From assembly GCA_004298295.1 (NCBI GenBank), contig SCUH01000156.1, forward strand, positions 1-26,862: DNA of 26,862 nt, written 5' to 3'. The stretch's first letter is position 1, and each line of letters opens with the position of its first letter. Positions 1 through 7,827 of this stretch are shown in pieces. Position numbers and translations under genes: made by a program. Below the pieces are notes generated by a model. It saw only the letters and a list, made by a program, of their open reading frames with translations. It did not search any database and was not told where the DNA came from. The stretch is from Betaproteobacteria bacterium. GTDB lineage: Bacteria > Pseudomonadota > Gammaproteobacteria > Burkholderiales > SG8-39.

Positions 1-267
1 GGTGAAGAGGTATTTCTCTACGGCAACGTGCTGCTGCTGCGTGAAGCCGGCGCGGGCCATTCCGAAGCGCGCATGCGCACCAGCTTCCTGCACCTGGTGA
101 GCGCCCGATCGCTGGTGCGCACCGATCGCGAGGTGACCGTGGCGGAGCCCGAGCGGCTGCTGCAGGCGCGCGGCATGGAGTACCGCAACGACACACGGCA
201 GCTGTTCCTGCGCGAGCAGGTGCGCGGCCGCTTTGCCCCGAAGGCGAGGAAATCGGACTCACGGTGA
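1..267 (+). CDS. lptC: LptC, LPS export system protein (3' end only)
   Basis: Open from the first base in frame 1 to the TGA at 265-267; only about 88 C-terminal residues are visible. LptC is a bitopic inner-membrane protein whose periplasmic beta-jellyroll passes lipopolysaccharide from the LptB2FG transporter to LptA. The visible part has the expected character: short beta-strand-like segments (EVFLYGNVLLLRE, then LLQARGMEYRND and LFLREQVRGRF). The call rests mainly on position directly before lptA and lptB and on the closing phrase 'VRGRFAPK', which resembles LptC C-termini. The stop overlaps the lptA GTG by four bases (GTGA). The membrane anchor lies outside the window. Confidence 0.85.
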   Translation, partial: GEEVFLYGNVLLLREAGAGHSEARMRTSFLHLVSARSLVRTDREVTVAEPERLLQARGMEYRNDTRQLFLREQVRGRFAPKARKSDSR

Positions 268-848
268 CACGCCCGCGCCACATGCCTGCCGGCGCCGCCC
301 TTGCGGCGCTCGCGCTATGCCTGCCGGCGGCGGCCGCGCTGGCGGAGAAAGCCGACCGCGACAAGCCAACGCAGATCGAGGCCGACCGCATGAGCGCCGA
401 CGATGCGCGGCGCGTCAGCATCTTCGAAGGCAACGTCGTCTTCAGCAAAGGCACGATCAGCCTGCGCGCCGAGCGGATCGTGGTGCGTCAGGACGCCGAC
501 GGCTTCCTGCAGGCGAGCGCCAGCGGCAAGCCGGTGCGCTTCCGGCAGCGCAGCGACCCCCGCGGCGCGCGCGAGGGCGTGTGGGCCGAAGGCGAGGCGC
601 TGCGCATCGAGATCGATGACCGCAGCCAGAAGGTCGAACTCTTCGAGCAGGCGCGCGTGCTGCGCGACCAGGACGAGGTGCGCGGCGAGTACATCGCGCT
701 CGACCAGCGCTCGGAGGTGTTTTCCGCCAGCGCCGCCAAGGGCGGTTCGACCCAGGGCCGGGTGCGCGCCGTGATCCAGCCGAAAGCGCCGGCGGACGCG
801 CCCGCCGCGCCGGGCAAGGCCGAAACCGACAAGCCGCCGGCGCGATGA
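264..848 (+). CDS. lptA: LptA, periplasmic LPS-binding bridge protein
   Basis: 194 residues. Signal peptide at about 1-27 (a hydrophobic Ala/Leu run after MTRPRHMP, ending AAALA), then a jellyroll (OstA/LptA) domain at about 35-165 starting at 'DKPTQIEADRMSADD' and including 'FEGNVVFSKGTISLRAERIVV', characteristic of the family. LptA oligomers form the periplasmic bridge carrying LPS from LptC to LptD. The tail after about residue 170 is Ala/Pro/Lys-rich and probably disordered. I chose GTG at 264 because it overlaps the lptC stop and has GAGGA about 13 bases upstream; an in-frame ATG at 282 would shorten the signal peptide by six residues and is the alternative. The lptB ATG overlaps the stop (ATGA). 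Confidence 0.93.
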   Translation: MTRPRHMPAGAALAALALCLPAAAALAEKADRDKPTQIEADRMSADDARRVSIFEGNVVFSKGTISLRAERIVVRQDADGFLQASASGKPVRFRQRSDPRGAREGVWAEGEALRIEIDDRSQKVELFEQARVLRDQDEVRGEYIALDQRSEVFSASAAKGGSTQGRVRAVIQPKAPADAPAAPGKAETDKPPAR

Positions 849-1567
849 GCGTCCTGCGCGCCGAGAACCTGCGCAAGCGCTACAAGGCGCGCACCGTGGT
901 GCAGGGGGCGTCGCTCGAGGTGACGAGCGGCGAGGTCGTGGGCCTGCTCGGTCCCAATGGCGCCGGCAAGACCACGTGCTTTTACATGATCGTCGGCCTG
1001 GTGCCGGCGGACGACGGCCGCATCAGCCTCGACGGCCGCGACCTCACGCAGCTGCCGATCCATCGCCGCGCGCGGCTCGGGATCTCCTATCTGCCGCAGG
1101 AGAACTCGGTGTTCCGCAAGCTCAGCGTGGAGGAAAACGTCCAGGCGGTGCTCGAGCTGCAGGGGCTGCCGCCGGAGGCGATCGAGCCGCGCCTGGCCGA
1201 GCTGCTCGCCGAGCTCAATATTTCGCACCTGCGCCGGCACCCGGCGCACGCCCTCTCGGGGGGCGAGCGCCGGCGTCTGGAAATCGCCCGCGCGCTCGGC
1301 ACCAAGCCGCTCTTTATCCTGCTCGACGAGCCCTTTGCGGGCGTCGATCCGATCGCGGTGCTCGACATCCAGCGCATCATCCGCTTCCTCAAGGAGCGCG
1401 GCATCGGCGTGCTGATCACCGATCACAACGTGCGTGAAACGCTCGGCATCTGCGATCGCGCCTACATCATCAATGAAGGCGCCGTGCTCGCCTCGGGGCA
1501 GCCCGGGGACATCATCTATAATGAGAACGTTCGCCGGGTCTATCTCGGCGAGAACTTCCGCATGTAG
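845..1567 (+). CDS. lptB: LptB, ATPase of the LPS export ABC transporter
   Basis: 240 residues, the usual LptB length. Complete ABC ATPase: Walker A GPNGAGKTT (36-44), Q-loop Gln85 in 'YLPQENSVF', signature LSGGE (137-141), Walker B 'FILLDEP' (157-163) with catalytic Glu162, and switch His194 in 'ITDHNV'. 'YLPQENSVFRKLSVEEN' and 'DEPFAGVDPIAV' are typical of LptB rather than of amino-acid importers. It powers extraction of LPS from the inner membrane with LptF and LptG, which are not in this window. Its start overlaps the lptA stop by four bases, implying coupled translation, and rpoN begins six bases after its stop. Confidence 0.97.
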   Translation: MSVLRAENLRKRYKARTVVQGASLEVTSGEVVGLLGPNGAGKTTCFYMIVGLVPADDGRISLDGRDLTQLPIHRRARLGISYLPQENSVFRKLSVEENVQAVLELQGLPPEAIEPRLAELLAELNISHLRRHPAHALSGGERRRLEIARALGTKPLFILLDEPFAGVDPIAVLDIQRIIRFLKERGIGVLITDHNVRETLGICDRAYIINEGAVLASGQPGDIIYNENVRRVYLGENFRM

Positions 1568-1573
1568 GCCGGC

Positions 1574-2971
1574 ATGAAACCCACCCTGCAGTTCCGGCTC
1601 TCGCAGCACCTGACGCTGACGCCGCAACTGCAGCAAGCCATCCGCCTGCTGCAGCTCTCCACCGTCGAGCTGAACCAGGAAATCGAGCGCCTGCTGGCCG
1701 ATAACCCTGCGCTGGAGCGTGCCGAAACCGAGGACGAAACCGCCGTGGCGCGCGCGCCGGTGGACGGCGCTGCACGCAGCGGCGAACCGCAAGCGCGCAG
1801 CGACACCGGGGAATTGCCGCCCGAATACGGCGCCGCCTGGCCGCGCCCCGAGGGCGAGGACGATGACGACCGCGGCTTCTCGCTGCCGGACACGCCGACG
1901 CTGCGCGATCACCTGATCGAGCAGCTGCGCCTGACCAACCTGAGCGCGCGCGACCGCGTGCTGGCCGGGCTGCTGATCGATGCGCTCGACGAAGATGGTT
2001 ACCTGACGCAGAGCCTGGAGGAGATTGCGGCGCTGTTGCCGCCCGAGGCCGAGGTCGGGGTGGACGATCTCGCCATCGCCCTGCGCCACCTGCAGAACCT
2101 CGAGCCGGTCGGCGTCGGCGCGCGCACGCCTTCGGAATGTCTCGCGCTGCAATTGCAGGCGCGCGACACCGACGACGCCACCAGCCGGCTCGCCCTGACG
2201 ATCGCCGAGCATCATCTGGAACTGCTCGCCGCGCACGATTACGTGCGGTTGCGCGCCGCCACCGGCGCAAGCGACGACGCGCTGCGCGCCGCGCAACAGC
2301 TCATCCGCGGCCTCAATCCGCGGCCCGGTGCCGAGTTCGCCAAGCTCGAGGCGCGCTATGTCATCCCCGATGTCATCGTGCGCAAGGTGAAGGGCGTGTG
2401 GCGCACCGCGCTCAACCCGGAGGCGATGCCGAAGCTGCGCATCCACCGCCTCTACGCCGAGCTCGCCGCGGGCCGCGCCAACGGCGGCGCCGCGCTGGGC
2501 GCGCAGCTGCAGGAAGCGCGCTGGCTGATCAAGAACGTGCAGCAGCGCTTCGACACCATCCTGCGGGTGGCGCAGGCGATCGTCGAGCGCCAGCGTCATT
2601 TCCTCGAGCACGGCGATGTCGCCATGCGGCCCATGGTGCTGCGCGAGATTGCCGCGGTGCTCGGCCTGCACGAAAGCACCATCTCGCGCGTGACGACGCA
2701 GAAGTACATGGCGACGCCGCGCGGCACCTACGAACTGAAGTATTTCTTCGGCAGCCACGTCGCCACCGACAGCGGCGGCGCGGCCTCCGGCAAGGCGATC
2801 CGCGCCCTGATCCGCCAGCTGGTGGCGGCCGAGAACGCGCGGCTGCCGCTGTCGGACGCACGCATCTCGCAAATTCTCGCGCAACAGGGTATCGTGGTGG
2901 CGCGACGCACCGTCGCGAAATACCGCGAATCCCTGCAGATCCCGCCCGCCAGCCAGCGTAAAAGCCTGTGA
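1574..2971 (+). CDS. rpoN: RNA polymerase sigma-54 factor RpoN
   Basis: 465 residues. Region I is the Gln/Leu-rich N-terminus (LQFRLSQHLTLTPQLQQAI and on, 5-48), which contacts activators and the -12 element. An acidic, probably flexible region II follows at about 50-105 (with EGEDDDD). The core-binding domain is about 105-300. The DNA-binding half ends with the RpoN box ARRTVAKYRES (443-453) that reads the -24 element. Sigma-54 directs activator-dependent promoters for nitrogen, motility and pili. Start ATG 1574 lies six bases after lptB, so co-transcription with the lpt genes is likely; this neighbour set is conserved across Proteobacteria. Confidence 0.97.
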   Translation: MKPTLQFRLSQHLTLTPQLQQAIRLLQLSTVELNQEIERLLADNPALERAETEDETAVARAPVDGAARSGEPQARSDTGELPPEYGAAWPRPEGEDDDDRGFSLPDTPTLRDHLIEQLRLTNLSARDRVLAGLLIDALDEDGYLTQSLEEIAALLPPEAEVGVDDLAIALRHLQNLEPVGVGARTPSECLALQLQARDTDDATSRLALTIAEHHLELLAAHDYVRLRAATGASDDALRAAQQLIRGLNPRPGAEFAKLEARYVIPDVIVRKVKGVWRTALNPEAMPKLRIHRLYAELAAGRANGGAALGAQLQEARWLIKNVQQRFDTILRVAQAIVERQRHFLEHGDVAMRPMVLREIAAVLGLHESTISRVTTQKYMATPRGTYELKYFFGSHVATDSGGAASGKAIRALIRQLVAAENARLPLSDARISQILAQQGIVVARRTVAKYRESLQIPPASQRKSL

Positions 2972-3011
2972 GGCAGGCCGGGCCGTCGTTTCAAACCGCA
3001 AGGAGCGAGGC

Positions 3012-3323
3012 ATGAACCTGAACGTCAGCGGCCATCAGCTCGAAGTCACCCCGGCGATCCGCAAGTACGTGAATTCGAAGCTGGAACGCGTCAAGCGGCA
3101 CTTTGACCACCTGATCGACGCCCACGTGATCCTGTCGGTGGTGAAACTGAAGCAGAAGGCGGAGGTGACGCTGCACGTGCGCGGCAAGGATATCCATTGT
3201 CAGTGTGAGGACGAGGACCTGTACGCCGCCATCGACCTGCTGATCGACAAGCTCGACCGCCAGGTGCTGAAATACAAGACCCGGCGCTCCGAGGCGCCGC
3301 ACGACCCGATCAAGCGGCGCTGA
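3012..3323 (+). CDS. hpf: Ribosome hibernation-promoting factor (short HPF, YhbH type)
   Basis: 103 residues, matching the short HPF/YfiA class without the long-form C-terminal dimerisation domain. The N-terminus (MNLNVSGHQLEVTPAIRKYV) and 'KLERVKRHFDHLIDAHVIL' fit the S30AE/HPF fold; basic patches surround 'KQKAEVTLHVRGKDIHCQ' and the acidic 'EDEDLYAAIDLLIDKLDRQ' forms the second helix. The protein binds the 30S decoding site and promotes inactive 100S ribosomes in stationary phase. A strong Shine-Dalgarno AAGGAG (3000-3005) sits six bases before the ATG and fixes the start. It follows rpoN by 40 bases with no obvious promoter, so it is probably in the same transcript. Confidence 0.95.
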   Translation: MNLNVSGHQLEVTPAIRKYVNSKLERVKRHFDHLIDAHVILSVVKLKQKAEVTLHVRGKDIHCQCEDEDLYAAIDLLIDKLDRQVLKYKTRRSEAPHDPIKRR

Positions 3324-3330
3324 GCGGGGG

Positions 3331-3363
3331 GGTCCGCCGGACCTGGCGGGGTTCCGCTATAAT
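3331..3363 (+). promoter_or_regulatory. Candidate sigma-70 promoter for ptsN-hprK-rapZ with an overlapping palindrome
   Basis: A perfect TATAAT lies at 3358-3363, about 34 bases before the ptsN ATG. No good -35 is seen at the right distance; instead a perfect 6+1+6 palindrome GGTCCG-C-CGGACC (3331-3343) covers that position. A palindrome over the -35 would suit a repressor or activator site, or it could be a short hairpin ending the hpf message. The -10 is clear; the role of the palindrome is inference. Confidence 0.5.
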
Positions 3364-3396
3364 GCGCGCCCTTTCCGGCCCCCTTCCCACGGCTGC

Positions 3397-3882
3397 ATGA
3401 ACCTGGTCGCCAAGCTACTCCCGCCGGGCAACGTCGTCCTCGACCTGCCCGTGTCCAGCAAGAAGCGCCTGTTCGAGCAGATCGGGCTGCTGTTCGAGAA
3501 CCACCACGGCATCGCCCGCAACCGCGTCTTCGACAGCCTGTTCGACCGCGAGCGGCTCGGCTCGACCGGCCTCGGCCAGGGCGTCGCCATTCCGCACGGC
3601 CGCCTGAAAGGACTCAAGGAAGCGCTCGGCGCGTTCGTGCGCCTGGCGCAGCCCGTGCCCTTCGATGCCCCCGACGGCAAGCCGGTGACGCTCGTGTTCA
3701 CGCTGCTGGTGCCCGAGCAGGCCACCGAGAAGCACCTGCAGATCCTCTCCGAACTGGCGCAGATGTTCAGCGACCGCGCCCTGCGCGAGGCGCTTGCGGG
3801 CGCCCCCGACGCGGGGACGCTCCACCGTCTCATCTCCGCCTGGCAGCCGGATGCGGCAAGTCAGCGTCAAGCAGCTGCATGA
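3397..3882 (+). CDS. ptsN: EIIA-Ntr, nitrogen-regulatory PTS phosphocarrier
   Basis: 161 residues, normal for PtsN. It is a PTS EIIA type-2 domain with the phosphorylated histidine His67 in 'GVAIPHGR' (62-69), preceded by 'RLGSTGLGQ'. 'FTLLVPEQATEKHLQILSELAQMFSD' is a conserved later segment. EIIA-Ntr receives phosphate from NPr/HPr and regulates potassium, nitrogen and envelope functions rather than transporting sugar. It is encoded in the classic rpoN-hpf-ptsN cluster. ATG 3397 has no clear Shine-Dalgarno but starts exactly at the conserved N-terminus. Its 3' end overlaps hprK by 32 bases in another frame. Confidence 0.96.
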   Translation: MNLVAKLLPPGNVVLDLPVSSKKRLFEQIGLLFENHHGIARNRVFDSLFDRERLGSTGLGQGVAIPHGRLKGLKEALGAFVRLAQPVPFDAPDGKPVTLVFTLLVPEQATEKHLQILSELAQMFSDRALREALAGAPDAGTLHRLISAWQPDAASQRQAAA

Positions 3883-4801
3883 CGACAACCGCGAGGCGCT
3901 AGCCCTCGCCTGGGTCGCGGCGCAGGACAGCACCGCCGTGGTGCGCCGCGAAGCCGCCGCCTCGGCGGCGCTGATCGGCCACCTCAACCTGACGCACCCG
4001 AACACGATCCAGGTGCTGGGCGCCTACGAGACGAGCCTCGCCGCCGGCTACGATCCCGAGCACCATGCCCGCTTCGCCGCGCGGTTGTTCGCCGCCGCGC
4101 CGGCCGCCATCATCCTCGCCGACGGCGTCGCGCCGCTGCCCGGGCTGATGGCGGGCGCGATGAACGCCGGGATCCCGCTGTTTTCCACGCCGCGTTCCGC
4201 GGCGGCCGTGATCGAAAAACTCTCGCGCTACCTGGGCAAGGCGCTCGCCGACACCACCGAGCGGCACGGCGTCTTCATGGACGTGCTCGGCGTCGGCGTG
4301 CTGATCACCGGCGAATCGGGGGTCGGCAAGAGCGAACTGGGCCTGGAGCTGATCAGCCGCGGCCACGGCCTGGTCGCGGACGACGTCACCGAGATCCGGC
4401 GCATCGCCGCCAACACGCTCGAGGGGCGCTGCCCGCCGCTGCTGCGCGATTTCATCGAGGTGCGCGGCCTGGGCCTGCTCAACGTGCGCACGATCTTCGG
4501 CCAGACCGCGGTGCGCCCGAAGATGAAGCTCAAGCTCGTGGTGCAGCTGGAAAAGCCCGCGGCCGGCGGCGTGCGCGACGCGACCGAGCGCCTGCCGCTG
4601 TCCGAGCTCTCGGAAGAGATCCTCGGCGTCACGGTGCGCAAGGTGATCGTTCCGGTGGCCGCCGGGCGCAACCTCGCGGTGCTGCTCGAAGCCGCCGTGC
4701 GCAACTACATCCTGCAGCTGCGCGGCATCAACTCGATGGCGGAATTCGTCGCGCGCCAGAAGCAGGCCATGGAGCACGAGCCGCTGGCGGACGACGATTA
4801 G
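3851..4801 (+). CDS. hprK: HPr kinase/phosphorylase
   Basis: 316 residues, the family's usual length. N-terminal domain about 1-130, then the kinase domain: catalytic-region His139 in 'ERHGVFMDV', P-loop GESGVGKS (154-161), and the HprK signature starting IEVRGLGLLNVRTIFG at residue 202. The enzyme phosphorylates and dephosphorylates HPr at serine. In Betaproteobacteria it sits beside ptsN within an incomplete PTS with no sugar permease. I chose ATG 3851 because 'MRQVSVKQLHDDNRE' matches the conserved N-terminus; an upstream in-frame start at 3794 would add 19 Pro/Arg/Ser-rich residues read from ptsN sequence. The 32-base overlap with ptsN implies coupled translation. Confidence 0.96.
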   Translation: MRQVSVKQLHDDNREALALAWVAAQDSTAVVRREAAASAALIGHLNLTHPNTIQVLGAYETSLAAGYDPEHHARFAARLFAAAPAAIILADGVAPLPGLMAGAMNAGIPLFSTPRSAAAVIEKLSRYLGKALADTTERHGVFMDVLGVGVLITGESGVGKSELGLELISRGHGLVADDVTEIRRIAANTLEGRCPPLLRDFIEVRGLGLLNVRTIFGQTAVRPKMKLKLVVQLEKPAAGGVRDATERLPLSELSEEILGVTVRKVIVPVAAGRNLAVLLEAAVRNYILQLRGINSMAEFVARQKQAMEHEPLADDD

Positions 4802-4811
4802 GACGCCGGCC

Positions 4812-5654
4812 GTGCAGCTGATCCTGGTGAGCGGCCTGTCGGGCTCCGGCAAGAGCATCGCGCTCGACGTGCTCGAAGACGCCGGTTTCTACTGCATCGA
4901 CAACCTGCCGGCGACGCTGATCGATGACACGCTCGAATTCGTGCGCGGCGTCGGCTACGAGCGCATCGCGCTGAGCGTCGATGCGCGCAGCGCCGCGCTT
5001 TCGTCGCTGCCCGAGCGCATCGCCGCGCTGCAGGCGCGCGGCGTCGACTGCCGGCTGCTGTTTCTGGAGGCCTCGGCCCCCGAGCTGCTGAAGCGCTTCT
5101 CCGAGACGCGCCGCCGCCACCCGCTGGCGGGCGCGGGACTCACGCTCGGCGAGGCGATCGCGCAGGAGCGCACGCTGCTCGCGGAGGTCGCCGTGCTCGG
5201 CCACCGCATCGACACGACCGAGCTGCAGCCGAAGGTGCTGCGCAACTGGATCCGCGACCTGCTCGGCCTCGGCGGCGGCGCGCTCACGCTGCTGTTCGAG
5301 TCGTTTGCCTACAGGGACGGACTGCCGCTCGATGCGGACTGGGTGATCGACGCGCGCATGCTGCCCAACCCGCATTACGACCCGGTGCTGCGACCGCTCA
5401 CCGGACGCGACGCCGCGGTGATCGAATTCCTCGAGCGGCAGGAGGAAGTGCAGCAGCTGCTCGAGGACGTGCGCGCCTTTCTCGGCCGCTGGCTGCCCGA
5501 GGTGGTGCGCGAAAACCGCAGCTACCTGACGGTGGCGATCGGCTGCACGGGCGGCCGGCACCGTTCGGTGTATCTGGCCGAAAAGCTGGCTCAGGCCTTC
5601 GGCGCCAAGTGGCGCGTGCTGGTGCGGCATCGCGGCCTCGCCGCCGAGGCCTGA
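4812..5654 (+). CDS. rapZ: RapZ/YvcJ family GTP-binding RNase adapter
   Basis: 280 residues. P-loop GLSGSGKS (8-15) begins the kinase-like N-terminal domain, followed by 'DNLPATL' and 'FLEASAPELLKRFSETRRRHPL'. The C-terminal domain carries 'IGCTGGRHRSVYLAEKLA', the conserved RapZ signature. In E. coli RapZ presents the sRNA GlmZ to RNase E to control glucosamine-6-phosphate synthesis; whether that holds here is unknown. Start is GTG 4812: it directly precedes the conserved 'QLILVSGLSGSGKS', with AGGA (4800-4803) overlapping the hprK stop. It closes the ptsN-hprK-rapZ unit and is convergent with mutY. Confidence 0.95.
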   Translation: MQLILVSGLSGSGKSIALDVLEDAGFYCIDNLPATLIDDTLEFVRGVGYERIALSVDARSAALSSLPERIAALQARGVDCRLLFLEASAPELLKRFSETRRRHPLAGAGLTLGEAIAQERTLLAEVAVLGHRIDTTELQPKVLRNWIRDLLGLGGGALTLLFESFAYRDGLPLDADWVIDARMLPNPHYDPVLRPLTGRDAAVIEFLERQEEVQQLLEDVRAFLGRWLPEVVRENRSYLTVAIGCTGGRHRSVYLAEKLAQAFGAKWRVLVRHRGLAAEA

Positions 5655-5667
5655 GGCGCCGCTCAGG
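5650..5667. terminator. Short hairpin between the rapZ and mutY stops
   Basis: Inverted repeat CCTGAG - 6 bases - CTCAGG overlaps both stop codons of the convergent genes rapZ and mutY, only eight bases apart. It has no T-tract, so it is not a classical intrinsic terminator; it may help end transcription in both directions or be chance. Confidence 0.3.
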
Positions 5668-6700
5668 GCCGCGCCGCGAGCTGCGCCAACAGATTGCGCA
5701 CCGGAGTCGGCACGGCGCTTTGCGCCGCGTCGGCCACGTCCAGCCAGAGGCGCCCGGCGCGCTCGGCGCGCGCACTGCTGCGGCGCACGTCGCACAGCAA
5801 AGGCAGCACGCGCAGCCGAAAATGCGTGAACGCATGTTCCAGCGCCGGCAGGCGGCGCACCGCGGCGATGTCGCACCCGATGGAACGGCCGAACGACGCC
5901 GCGTCGCGGCCGTTCAATTCCGGGAAGCTCCAGAGCCCACCCCACACCCCTGAGGACGGGCGCCGCTCGAGCAGCACGCGCCCGTCTTGCAGTGCAACCA
6001 TCCATTGCGCCCTGCGTAACGGCATTGCCTTGCGCGGACGCGGCGCGGGCAACTCGGCGATACGGCCCTCGCGCCTGGCCACGCACAGCGAGTCCACCGG
6101 GCAGGCATCGCAAAGCGGTCGCGCCCGCCGGCAGACCGCGGCACCGAGATCCATGAGGCCCTGCGTGTAGGTCCGCGGGGAGCGCGCCGGAACCAGCTTT
6201 CCGGCAAGCGCCCACAACTCGCGCTGTACCGCGGCATCGCCGGGGAAGCCGGCGATGCCGAAACAGCGCGCCAGCACCCGCTTGACGTTACCGTCGAGGA
6301 TCGCCGCCTTGCGGCCGAACGCAAACACCGCGATCGCCGCTGCGGTCGAGCGGCCGATCCCGGGCAGCGCCTCGAGTTCCTGCAGCGAGCGCGGGAAACG
6401 CCCGCCGTGCCGCGCGAGCAGCTCGCGCGCCGTCGCGTGCAGGTTGCGCGCCCGCGCGTAATAGCCGAGCCCGCTCCAGAGGCGCAACACCTCGTCCTGC
6501 GGCGCCTGCGCCAGCGCCCGCAGATCGGGAAAGCGGGCCAGGAAGCGGCGGTAATAGCCGGTCACGGCGTCGACCTGGGTCTGCTGCAGCATGACCTCCG
6601 ACAGCCAGACCCGGTAGGCATCGCGCGTGCCCTGCCACGGCAGGCCATGACGGCCGTGCCGCGGCTGCCAGCGGACGATGCGGCGCGCGAATGCGTTCAT
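5663..6700 (-). CDS. mutY: MutY, A/G-specific adenine DNA glycosylase
   Basis: 345 residues, full length. Catalytic Glu35 in 'SEVMLQQTQV', helix-hairpin-helix LPGIGRSTAAAI (112-123), catalytic Asp136 in 'ILDGNVKRVL', and the iron-sulfur loop Cys190-X6-Cys197-X2-Cys200-X5-Cys206. The C-terminal NUDIX-like domain (about 225-340) reads 8-oxoguanine; its 'FSH' loop appears here as Phe291-Thr292-His293. MutY removes adenine opposite 8-oxoG. ATG 6700 gives the correct N-terminus ('RIVRWQPRHGRHGLPWQ'). There is no Shine-Dalgarno, but a -10-like TAGAAT ends six bases upstream. Confidence 0.97.
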   Translation of the reverse strand: MNAFARRIVRWQPRHGRHGLPWQGTRDAYRVWLSEVMLQQTQVDAVTGYYRRFLARFPDLRALAQAPQDEVLRLWSGLGYYARARNLHATARELLARHGGRFPRSLQELEALPGIGRSTAAAIAVFAFGRKAAILDGNVKRVLARCFGIAGFPGDAAVQRELWALAGKLVPARSPRTYTQGLMDLGAAVCRRARPLCDACPVDSLCVARREGRIAELPAPRPRKAMPLRRAQWMVALQDGRVLLERRPSSGVWGGLWSFPELNGRDAASFGRSIGCDIAAVRRLPALEHAFTHFRLRVLPLLCDVRRSSARAERAGRLWLDVADAAQSAVPTPVRNLLAQLAARP

Positions 6701-6706
6701 GCGGCG

Positions 6707-6712
6707 ATTCTA
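6707..6712 (-). promoter_or_regulatory. -10-like hexamer close to the mutY start
   Basis: TAGAAT on the minus strand (5 of 6 consensus) is followed by CGCCGC and the mutY ATG. Transcription starting about seven bases downstream would begin at or beside the ATG. No -35 is visible. Confidence 0.35.
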
Positions 6713-6775
6713 GTGGCGCCGGTTTGACGCCCGAGGGGCATTTCGGCAACACTGGACACCCTTCGCGCCGACCCC

Positions 6776-7759
6776 ATGCTCGCTTTCATCCTGCGCCGGC
6801 TTGCGCAAGCCGGGCTCGTCATGCTCACGGTGGGGCTGATCGCGTTCTCGCTGTTTCGCTTCGTCGGCGACCCCGTGCTGTTCATGCTCGGGCAGGAGGC
6901 CACACCCGAGGATCGCACCCGGCTCACCCTGCTGCTCGGCCTCGATCAGCCGTTCTACGTGCAGTACGCCGGTTTCGTCGCGCGCGCCTTGCAGGGGGAA
7001 TTCGGCATCTCGCTGCGCCAGGTGCGGCCGGTCTCGAGCATGATCCTCGAGCGTCTGCCGGCGACGCTGGAACTGGCGCTGGTGGCCGCCGTGCTGGCGC
7101 TGGTGGCGGGAATCGTCATGGGGGTCTATACCGCGCTGCGGCGCAATTCCTGGTTTTCCCAGGCGCTGCTCGCGCTGTCGCTCATCGGCGTGTCGCTGCC
7201 GACCTTTCTCATCGGCATCCTGCTGATCCTGGTGTTCGCCGTGCTGCTGGGCTGGCTGCCCTCGTTCGGCCGCGGCGAGACGGTCGACCTGGGCTGGTGG
7301 TCCACGGGCTTTCTCACCGCCTCCGGCCTGAAGGCGCTGATCCTGCCTTCGATCACGCTCGGGCTGTTCCAGATGACGCTCATCCAGCGGCTGGTGCGCA
7401 CGGAGATGCTGGAGGTGCTGCGCACCGATTACATCAAGTTCGCGCGGGCGCGGGGCTTGAGCGACCGCGCGGTGCACTTCCGCCACGCGCTCAAGAACAC
7501 GCTCGTGCCGGTGATCACGATCACCGGGCTGCAGCTCGGCGCCATCATCGCCTTCGCCATCATCACGGAAACCGTGTTCCAGTGGCCCGGCATGGGGTTG
7601 CTCTTCATTCAGTCGGTGCAGTTCGCCGACATCCCGGTGATGGCGGCGTACCTTTGCCTGATCGCGCTGTTCTTCGTCGTCATCAACCTGGCGGTCGACC
7701 TGCTGTATTACGCGGTCGATCCGCGCCTGCGCATCGACCGCGCGGCCGCCGCGCACTGA
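6776..7759 (+). CDS. Peptide-type ABC transporter permease (DppB/OppB family)
   Basis: 327 residues with about six hydrophobic segments (first at 9-30; others near 105-125, 135-165, 240-265, 280-310). The N-terminal 'MLAFILRRLAQAGLVMLTVGLIAFSLF' style and the inner-loop EAA motif 'DYIKFARARGLSDRAVHFRHALKNTLVP' are typical of DppB/OppB. It forms half of the membrane channel with the permease at 9430. It heads the transporter operon, 75 bases from the divergent mutY. A TTGACG at 6724-6729 could be a -35, but the matching -10 is poor. Substrate not determinable from the sequence: peptide, nickel or glutathione are possible. Confidence 0.9.
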   Translation: MLAFILRRLAQAGLVMLTVGLIAFSLFRFVGDPVLFMLGQEATPEDRTRLTLLLGLDQPFYVQYAGFVARALQGEFGISLRQVRPVSSMILERLPATLELALVAAVLALVAGIVMGVYTALRRNSWFSQALLALSLIGVSLPTFLIGILLILVFAVLLGWLPSFGRGETVDLGWWSTGFLTASGLKALILPSITLGLFQMTLIQRLVRTEMLEVLRTDYIKFARARGLSDRAVHFRHALKNTLVPVITITGLQLGAIIAFAIITETVFQWPGMGLLFIQSVQFADIPVMAAYLCLIALFFVVINLAVDLLYYAVDPRLRIDRAAAAH

Positions 7760-7827
7760 CCGGCCGGCGCATGGGCAATCCGGGGTACGATCTCAACAAT
7801 GCCTGGTTCAATCCGAGGAGGAAACCG

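Noticed and set aside
488..3013. 841-codon open frame on the minus strand across lptA, lptB and rpoN
   Set aside because: It is antisense to three clear genes, is rich in Arg/His/Asp/Gln as expected for GC-rich antisense frames, and shows no domain.
3344..3358. Sigma-54-like TGGCGGGGTTCCGCT before ptsN
   Set aside because: GG to GC spacing is one base short and TTGC is not present; the adjacent TATAAT is a better explanation.
6724..6753. Strong sigma-70 promoter for the ABC operon (TTGACG ... AACACT)
   Set aside because: The -35 is good, but the -10 matches only three of six positions, so I kept it only as a remark.
6691..7827. Upstream extension of the binding-protein reading frame
   Set aside because: The real start at 7828 has an excellent Shine-Dalgarno and a signal peptide; the extension overlaps the permease gene in another frame.
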